Assembly (NCBI RefSeq): GCF_034190915.1
Contig: NW_026947491.1
Location: 18,602,101-18,666,100, forward strand
From: Cavia porcellus
Taxonomy: Eukaryota; Chordata; Mammalia; Rodentia; Caviidae
Length of the DNA: 64,000 bases
Direction of reading: 5' to 3'
The notes beneath the pieces were generated by a model that worked only from the letters and a program-made list of their open reading frames with translations, was not told the origin of the DNA and searched no databases. Made by a program: the position numbers and the translations under genes. Each line of letters opens with the position of its first letter. The first letter of the stretch is position 1. Shown here one piece after another: positions 56,870-64,000 of the stretch.

Positions 56870-57560
56870 AAGAAAAGGAAAACTCAAGAATCTGAAGATT
56901 TCCCAGGTTGATCAAATGACAAATGGCACCAAGACTTATTAGAGTGAACACTGAAGTCAAGTGAAGGGGATGAATGGACAGGAGAGCAGCAGAGAGTGAG
57001 AGAAGCCAGATGCTGCTTGACAGGAAAATAGAAAACTGACGCACAAGGCACTGAGACCCTGTCACTCCCATCGCAGTCTCAGAGTGTAGGAACCTGAGAG
57101 AAGACAGCTCATTGATTATGGATATGTGACTACAGTCTCATTAGGCGAGAGTCAGCCCCAAGTTTTGGGGCTACCTTCTACACTAACCACAAGGGTGTCT
57201 CCTGTGTGTTCAACAAGTTTGGGCTCAGCTGCTGATACCGCACAGACCACATATGTCTGAGAAACACTGACTTCACATATGTGCCTTTCCTTAGGTGTGG
57301 GCCATGGATTCTGCCATCTGGCTTTCAAAGCAAGCACTGGACATCTGCAGGCACAGGCAGGAACCACTGCAGGAGGGAGGACACTGCACAGAAGTTACAC
57401 GAGGATGGAGTGAGAGCTGGCACAGAGAGGCGCCCGAGCACAGCGTTTTGTACACCCCTGTTGCTATATTTACAACACAAGATGCTAGTCTGCAGAGCCT
57501 TCAGCATGAAAGCTGCTGCTGGAGCCAGCAGGACTTAGTTTGCACCCATATGCAGTCAGG
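56870..57560. repeat. Duplicated block F, copy 2
   Basis: Diverged partner of 231-800 with the same landmarks in the same order. The minus-strand frames at 56862-57071 and 57152-57367 have no conserved counterpart in copy 1, so I do not treat them as genes. Confidence 0.5.
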
Positions 57561-58605
57561 TGACCGCTGCAGCCATAGGTATGCCAATGGGGCTGTTAGG
57601 CCCTTCTCAGCTTGTGATTTAAAGTCACTGTGACACAAAGTCACAGAGAATTCCTGTGGATCATTAAGGATTCCTGCTGCTCTAGCAGGGCTTTGTTGAT
57701 TTGTGGGACTTGTTAATACTTTCTATCAGCTCTGTAAATTGGGGATGCAGACACACCACTATATTTGGGAAGCACTTAACATGGCTAATTTTAAAAACAC
57801 ACACTGGGACAGTCATACCCCAAATCTGATGCAATGTTTATTTCGATGCTATTTATATGAGCCTTTTTAATTTACATAAGAAAGATTTCAAACTTTCGGG
57901 CCTCTGTGAGGAAATAAAATGACTTTAGTAAGAGCTAAAATCCGGATGGAAGTCAGGATGAAAAGCTGTGATTTGAGAGCATGGGGCCCTAATTGTTTCC
58001 GTGTTGGAGCTCATGGGTATCATTAACACCAGGTGACTTTTTTGGGAAAATTTTCCTAGGGGTCCTGGGTTCTGCCATGAGATCAGGGCTCTTGAAACAT
58101 GAACTCATCTCTTGTTATGTAGATCATAGTGTGCATCTTTCTCGCCACCTGAGGGTTCAGAAAGTTGACAAGATTTGGAAGCACACAGCTACCTCTGCCA
58201 CACACCAACTCTGTGATTGCCTGTTGTTGAACTTTCAGGGAAGAAAAATACAAGGAGAAACTGTATTTGATGTAAGTTTCTCCTTGTGAGGTATTTTTAC
58301 ATATTCAGCAATAGGTGTGCACCCCCGAAGTTTGCACATGTCTTATCCTCACACTCTGATTCTCCAGAAAACTCATCCTTCCTACAATCCATGAATTTCT
58401 TCCAGCTTAATCTTCTGATCACGTGGCCTTGAGTAACTTCAGCCTTGGGTAATGGGTCTTGATCCTACTTTATTATGTCAGTCTGGTAGCCCCAAATTCC
58501 ATTGTAATGTAATTTTTTGATGTTCTCATAAATTTTATTAATTACATTTTAATTTATATTTTATTAATAATAATTTCTTCTTATTAATTTATACTTATTC
58601 CATTG
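57561..58605. other. Intergenic, nothing recognised
   Basis: The + frame at 57993-58289 has no recognised motifs. No V exon or RSS. Confidence 0.4.
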
Positions 58606-58712
58606 TGTTTTTTTTTTTTGTCTTTTTCATTTTTATCTGTACAAGGGATCGAACTCACGACTGCCTGTTTGCAAGGCAGGTGATTATGCCACTGAGCTAA
58701 ATCCCCAGCCCC
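58606..58712 (-). repeat. ID-like SINE, antisense
   Basis: A T-tract then 'atctgtacaagggatcgaac', 'ctgcctgtttgcaaggcagg' and 'attatgccactgagctaaat'. Confidence 0.88.
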
Positions 58713-58769
58713 TCCAGTGTGATTTTTTATGGTTGCACTGTTTACTGTAAAAAAAAAAAACAACACATG

Positions 58770-59095
58770 CAATAAATTCAAACATAACAAAGTAGTATAA
58801 AATCAATCAAAACAAAAGAAGGAAAGCATTATGGGCCTTCGAAACCAAACAATAGGAAATCAACATCGGCTGTCATAATGTTTCCTATTCTCTTCAAAAT
58901 AGCTGTACATACTCTCATATATATTGAAATAATGTGAAAGTGTGGACAGCTATCTTGAAGAAAACAAAAGACAAGACCTTATGGTAACCTCTAATGATTT
59001 CCTGCTGTCTTGTGTAGAAGTCCTGTGTTGCTTGCATTGCTCTATTCTGATTCTCCTTGTTCTGTTTTGATCTGTTTTATTTTATTTAAAATAAG
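58770..59095. repeat. Head-to-head inverted pair of the A-rich repeat
   Basis: The left arm 58770-58925 is a forward unit ('ttcaaaatagctgtacatac'). The right arm 58930-59095 is its diverged complement ('gtggacagctatcttgaaga', 'gatttcctgctgtcttgt', 'gttttgatctgttttat'). Arms are about 150 bp with very little between them. Confidence 0.55.
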
Positions 59096-59449
59096 AAAGA
59101 AACAACAATATTTCTACATATCTATATTTGCAAGATGAGTGGCTTCCCTTGTAATCACCAGAAGCTTATAATATTTAACCATTAACAGGTCTATTGAAGA
59201 ATTAAACTACAGTATATTATACCTTGTTATTTTTGATTGTTAATTTTCTGCTTTTTTCTGCTTTCCAGGGCATGAAAAGGCGACACAGTATATCAGCTAA
59301 CAGTCAACCACTCAGCTGTGTTCTCAGGTCCATTTTCATGTATCAGGAAATTGATCACAATAAATGCCCATGAATGCTGACTCCCACTGTCACGTGCAGA
59401 TATTTCAAATACAAATTGCTAAACCTGACCAAAGTTACAGAACATGTTC

Positions 59450-60180
59450 TCTTTGTTTCAATAGGGTCATTAGTGAAAAGCAGTCTGAGGATGGTCACAA
59501 TCTTCATGGGGATGGGATGCAGGAGGGAAGCAGGGGAGAAAGGTACTTAAGAGGAGCCTCAGGACACACTGGGGATGTCATTGCTATTATGACTGTGTGT
59601 ACGATTAGGCAATTGACCATGTGTGTTAATACTTCCCAGGTGAAGATTTTATATGTGGGCAGTTTATGTCTTTTATGGGTCACAGATTAGCAACCTGTAA
59701 TTATAGAAAAGTACATAGAGAGTTAATGACAGTAAAATCAAGAAGATCACCATCAGGAATCTCCTTAAATGCTGATTCTGCTTTCTTTCAGCAGACAGAA
59801 GAATGCAGCAAAGCCACACATGTTCTCCCTGCAGAAAGTAGAGAATACAATCATGTCCACGGATGTGCTCTCTGTGCAGGACCTGGGACAGGAAGCAGTT
59901 TGTTCACAGCTTAGGAGAGCATAGGCCCAGACAGTGGGGAGAACATTTACAGCACATCAGCTCTCCTGCAGGAAATGATACAGTTTATGACACTTTTATA
60001 AATTTCATATAGCAGATAAATAGAGTATAAAAAGCATTTTAGGTAAACAGGAGAAATAAAAGGACATGAAGAGGGGGAGATACCAAGACATTATCCCACA
60101 GTGAGTTCTCATATCATCTTGAATGAAATTATTGTTAATAAATTTCCTCATCACACTCACGTCCAAGGTGGGCACAGCCC
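59450..60180. repeat. Duplicated block D with upstream extension, copy 3
   Basis: Partner of 49606-50400 with the same landmarks. It leads into the V promoter at 60226. Confidence 0.7.
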
Positions 60181-60225
60181 TGTGTCAGTTTTTCTTGCTC
60201 AGAACTCTCTTTATAGCAGGACTCC

Positions 60226-60233
60226 ATGCAAAT
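60226..60233 (+). promoter_or_regulatory. IGHV octamer (perfect)
   Basis: ATGCAAAT, 130 bp before the leader ATG at 60356. Confidence 0.85.
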
Positions 60234-60355
60234 AGGCCCTCCCTGTGCTGATGAAAACCAGCTCATCCCTGACCCTGCAGTTCTGCAGAATAGCCTAGCC
60301 TTGTGTGCCCAGCTGGTCCCACTTCTTGATCAGAACTGAGCACAGATGGCTCACC

Positions 60356-60885
60356 ATGGAGTATGTGCTGAGTTTGGTTTTCCCGTTTGCAATTTTCAAA
60401 GGTAAATTATTTCGAACAAAAGACTCTGAGGGCATCAGTGAACAACAGTGAGTTAAACGTTGGATATTTGTGACAGCTTCCTGACAAGGGTATCTCCCTG
60501 TTTTTTTTTTTTTTTTTTTTTTTTAGACAGTTTTTTTTTTTTTAATCTTTTTTTCTTTTTTATCGGTACCGCAGATCAAACTCATGACCACACACTTGAA
60601 AGTCAAGGCGCTTATGCCACTGAGCTAAATACCCAGCCCCAAGTTTGCAGGTGTAGTGTGTGAAGCGCAGCTGGTGGAATCCAGGGGAGGGGTGCCTGGA
60701 TTGGGGGTTCCTGAGACTCTCCTGTGTCGCTTCTGGGCTCACTTTCAGTACCTATGCCATGTACTGGGTTCGCTAGACCCCGTGAAGCACCAATTCACCG
60801 TCTCTAGAGACAACAACAAGAACATGCTGTATCTGCAAATGAGCAGCCTGAGAACCGAGGACACGCTGTGTATTACTGTGCCAGA
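60356..60885 (+). pseudogene. IGHV: IGHV clan III pseudogene with SINE in the intron (lineage alpha)
   Basis: Exon 1 60356-60401 (MEYVLSLVFPFAIFK) has the GGTAAAT donor. The intron contains an antisense ID-like SINE ending about 10 bp before the acceptor AG (60649-60650), so the pyrimidine tract is replaced. V exon 2 from 60651 ([13 protein letters not shown]) has a short deletion and frameshift in FR1. About 65 bp covering FR2 and CDR2 are missing ('GGTTCGCTAGACCCCGTG'). FR3 is good ([19 protein letters not shown]), with one base lost before 'YYC'. It is non-functional. Closest relatives are 23529 and 47489. Confidence 0.93.
60500..60640 (-). repeat. ID-like SINE inserted in a V-gene intron
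   Basis: T-tracts (60500-60542), then 'ttatcggtaccgcagatcaa' and 'gcttatgccactgagctaaa'. It lies wholly in the leader intron of the V unit at 60356. Confidence 0.9.
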
Positions 60886-60924
60886 CACAGTGAGGGAAAC
60901 CTCAGTGTGAGCCAGTCCTAAACC
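60886..60924 (+). promoter_or_regulatory. RSS, perfect heptamer
   Basis: CACAGTG, 23-bp spacer, nonamer TCCTAAACC (weak, related to TCATAAACT of the intact gene). Confidence 0.88.
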
Positions 60925-60945
60925 TCCGTGTAGGGAATCTCAGTG

Positions 60946-60959
60946 CCAGCAGGGAGCAC
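60946..60959 (+). promoter_or_regulatory. CTCF-motif-like site 3' of RSS
   Basis: CCAGCAGGGAGCAC has one mismatch to CCASYAGRKGGCRC. It starts 22 bp after the nonamer. This is the best full-length match in the window. Confidence 0.6.
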
Positions 60960-60994
60960 TTAATACACACAGCACAATGTCAACCTCCTAGAAA

Positions 60995-61930
60995 ACAAGT
61001 ATTTGAATATTTTATTGTTTTGAGTTGAAGTTGTAGCATTTTTAAAAATGATGCCATGAGTTAATAGAAAGAGCAGAGAAATAAAGAATTAAAATATAAA
61101 CTATGAAAAATCCCAGTTAAAACCCAAAAATAATTGTTTCATTGACTAAGAGCCCATGAAATACAAGAAATCCAGTATAATAAAATACTGTAATTCAATT
61201 CACAATTTTCTATTACCGAAACTGTGAATTTTGAAGTTTTTATCCTTTGATGAAAGAGAGAAAACTCTTTTTTAATATTTTAGAACCATATAAAGTAATA
61301 TAGAAAAATACAACAATCACTTGTAAGAATGGCTGTGCTTACATGATCTTATGTGTCTCTCAAAGGCAATATATTGGTTCTGGTACATAGATAAAATGAA
61401 ACTCCTAAGGAAATAAATGAGAGAGAAAAATACCTCTCAGCTCTGTGATAACAAGCAACTGACATCCCTTCTTCCCACAGTGAAAGGTCACATAATACTG
61501 TCAGGAAAATATTTTAAACCTGCACACTTTAATAAGAAATTAATAAAAATGATGATACTGAGAACCACATGCAGCAATTTCAGTAGTCATGAGTTTTTTT
61601 TTTTCGTTTGATATCAATATTTGTCAAGTGTGTTTTCAAAATTTTGTTCTCAAAGGACATTCCTTAAATGTTCTTTGAGAACATTTAAGGAACATTTAAG
61701 GTAAATGTTGCACATCAGTATTTCAAAGATTTAGTTTCTTTCCTATAAAAGATCATTGATAAACATCTAAAAGTGCCCAGTATAACAACATTGAGTTGAC
61801 AATGAAGCAAATACTGGTGTCATTTTTAATGATCACTTCGTGTTTGAGTGTCATAAATCTATTCAACCAAATAAACAGCATAAAAATGAAAATATCACAG
61901 CATTATCTTAAAACAGTCAATCAATCAATA
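60995..61930. repeat. Lineage alpha 3' flank, copy 4
   Basis: Alignable with 10620-11480, 24090-24891 and 48055-48772. The segment 'attcaaccaaataaacagca' at about 61859 corresponds to the provirus integration site of copy 1. No orphan V exon follows here. Confidence 0.7.
61645..61700. repeat. Compact nested inverted repeat
   Basis: 13-bp perfect arms CCTTAAATGTTCT (61662-61674) and AGAACATTTAAGG (61678-61690) are separated by TTG. Another AACATTTAAGG follows directly, and 61645-61660 is itself a near complement of the centre. It is absent from the paralogous flanks as far as I can see. Confidence 0.85.
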
Positions 61931-62269
61931 AATAACTGTGTGTGAAACAGAACGAAAAAGTAAACCAAAGCTAGCTGAGTTCAAAGCAATGATGGAACAA
62001 GAACGAAAAAAGTTATCTAGGACAACCTCAGAGAAAACCCATGACATTGTTTTTCAGCATGTACTCAGTACTCCATAGAAACTCCCACACAAACGCAGTC
62101 ATATCGCTTATGACTCATGTGTTATTATCCTCTAGGTTAGAAATTAACACATTTTAGTTACCAATTTTTCATAACCTACATTGAGTATTTCCTAAACTTT
62201 TCCTACATCATCAACAAAGAATCTCCAGTGTGATGCCACATGTCTGGGTTCATCTTCTACACTATGTCC

Positions 62270-63779
62270 CACTGGAATCTGAGGAATGGAAACTTGAGGC
62301 TCACAGTGCTCCTGTGTGTCCCATCTCTGCACACCCCTGACCTGGATGTTAACCAGCAGTACTGATGCTCCTCTGTGTCACTGCCACACCATATTCTTGA
62401 CGTAACTGTAACAAAGAGCCCATTTCTTTTCAAATATATTCAACAAAATTCACCTTCCACCCTTAGTTCATATTCTCAATGCCTAATGCAGATGAAGATG
62501 CATTAGTGGAACCACCCCCACTTCCAAAGAATGAAACCCATCACCATCACAGCCCTTGCTTATCACCAAGCTCATCTCTCATATACACCAGGTGTTTCAC
62601 TCAGATTTGACTCTTGCTCTTCAGGGGTCAATGTTCGTTAATGTTTCAGTTCTTCCACCACCAGAACTACAACATGACTCAGAACACATGCAATTGCTCA
62701 TAGTAATAAAACCCTCAGGTGGCACTTTCCTAAGCATAGTGGCCAAAATGTGCCTAAACTTGCCAGGTTTTAGGGCAGTCTAGGACCACCTCAATGCCTC
62801 ATAAGTGTATGCATTACTATGATAGATTTCTTACATTGCTGTGAGAATATATATCATTTTTCCTATGCCTCCATCCATGCCATGCAATTCAGAGCAGACA
62901 TCAAATTCTGGATGCAGGAATAAATTTGACCTCACAGTGAGGATATTGAGGTGTCCAGTAGCAAAGATCAAAACCTGTGTCCACCCAGAAAGTAAGACTC
63001 ACCTACTTCTGGGTTTCAGGTTCAGTGATCTCCTTGTTGGACTCAGAACAGCCCCACCCCTTTTCCAGATCCTACCCAGAGTCCCATGGGCAGCCTGCTG
63101 ATCTATTTGTCCTTACTCCCACTGCCTCCACTGTTACCTGCATTCAGGCCACCTCTGTATTATTAGATTTGTGGAGGGCAGGAAAGGAGTTATAAAACCA
63201 AGTTGTGTTATACACTTGTGCTAACTACCCATATTAAATGCAATCAATATTCTCTCAAAATGTAACAGTAAAAACTAAAAATCCCAAATAAAAACATAAG
63301 AAAGGACAACAGGCTGAAATATGCTGGATTCATGTCTCCATTCATGAAATAATATGTATAAATAGTTTCAAGAACATGGATTCACATCTCTCAGTGGATT
63401 GAGAGGGTACCATGCTGAGGTTCAGGGAACTGTCCCAGTCAATAATGTGACTCATTAAAACAACCAAATATTCATCTGGTATGGTAACAGATTGAGGTTC
63501 TCTACTTCTGTAGAATAGACAAACAGTGCTCATTGCAGTGGTAATGATATTGGACACTTGTGGCTCCCTCCTGAAGAGGTCATGTACAGAGTGACTCTTG
63601 CATCCAGACTTTGCACCTCTTCACATTGGGGGTCAGAATGCACAGTCCCCATGCTCAGGGTCTCCTGGTGAGGAGTTGGGCTCTGCTCTCCATCATAACT
63701 CCCTCAAGAATCCTCAGCCCCAAGATTGATACAGATGTCAGATCACAGAAGAATTCTTCAAGGAGATCTAATTTACGGT
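62270..63779. repeat. Duplicated block A, copy 3
   Basis: Long match to 5640-7168 (same landmarks). No gene inside. The scattered short frames are not conserved. Confidence 0.75.
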
Positions 63780-64000
63780 ACTACTACATTCCAAAATTCA
63801 TGTGATCTTAGGTAATGTGTAAAGCATTTGCTATGGAACTCAGTAGCAAGGAATCATGAGGGTCCTTGCTGTATCTTACTGGAAAGCCTTTCAGTAGTAA
63901 GTAAGAGCTGCACCTCTCTGGTTGAGTGACAGTCCTCTGAAAACTAGTACCATCCTGGTCATAACTGAAAGCCTTTCTCCTGCAGGCTCTGTGCTCTACT
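63780..64000. repeat. Duplicated block G, copy 4, cut by window end
   Basis: Same text as the other G blocks ('cctctctggttgagtgacag', 'gcaggctctgtgctctact'). By analogy a clan II relic should follow about 0.9-1.1 kb beyond the window. Confidence 0.7.

Noticed and set aside
57152..57367. Minus-strand 71-codon frame with several cysteines
   Set aside because: No Ig fold landmarks and not conserved in block F copy 1.
1..64000. CRISPR array, bacterial operon or tRNA/rRNA genes
   Set aside because: No regularly spaced repeats or bacterial-style gene packing; the tRNA-like pieces are SINE heads. The window is clearly vertebrate genomic DNA.

Overview
The window is part of a mammalian immunoglobulin heavy-chain variable (IGHV) locus. 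All recognisable V segments lie on the + strand, so the D, J and constant genes should lie beyond the right-hand end. The interspersed repeats point to a rodent. They include 7SL-derived B1-type SINEs, tRNA-derived ID-like SINEs whose complement reads 'gagctcagtggcataagcgcctgcc'-like with small variations, LINE-1 with monomer-like 5' repeats, and gammaretroviral and ERV-L-like relics. The SINE types would suit the beaver/kangaroo-rat side of the rodents, but that is a weak inference.

Layout. Seven clan III (IGHV3-like) units carry octamer, leader exon, short intron, V exon and 23-bp-spacer RSS. They begin at 2532, 10099, 23529, 37137, 47489, 50548 and 60356. In every one the octamer position lies 127-131 bp upstream of the leader ATG. 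Only the unit at 23529-23984 is intact. The others are broken by lost splice sites (2532, 37137), leader stop or frameshift (47489, 10099), one nonsense codon (50548), or frameshift and internal deletion (60356). Two orphan V exons without leaders lie at 24892 and 48773. Clan II material is present as one well-preserved pseudogene (31780-32200), three decayed relics (8307, 44073, 45613) and one relic split by foreign DNA (39403-40377). A minimal V remnant with an RSS sits at about 53690.

The clan III units fall into two lineages by leader/FR1 junction and flanks. Lineage alpha (10099, 23529, 47489, 60356) is followed by a shared AT-rich 3' flank and, in two cases, by the orphan exon. Lineage beta (2532, 37137, 50548) has a shared flank about 1.5 kb downstream. 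The locus therefore grew by repeated duplication of multi-kilobase modules, which can be traced through shared blocks (labelled A, C, D, E, F and G below).

Mobile elements. A defective gammaretrovirus-like provirus (11481-19313) has paired LTRs, a tRNA-Gln-type primer site, a second unrelated LTR with a tRNA-Pro-like primer site nested near its 5' end, and decayed gag, pol and env. It is followed by a LINE-1 with 5' region, ORF1 and the start of ORF2 (about 19.7-21.86 kb). An ERV-L-like pol relic lies at about 26.57-27.9 kb. Antisense LINE-1 ORF2 pieces lie at about 32.4-33.9 and 49.3-49.6 kb.

The most interesting signal is a CTCF-motif-like sequence a few tens of bases 3' of the RSS in many of the V units, including dead ones. 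This is the arrangement known for D-proximal VH genes in mouse, where such sites affect RSS use during loop scanning. No bacterial-type system, RNA gene or CRISPR array is present.
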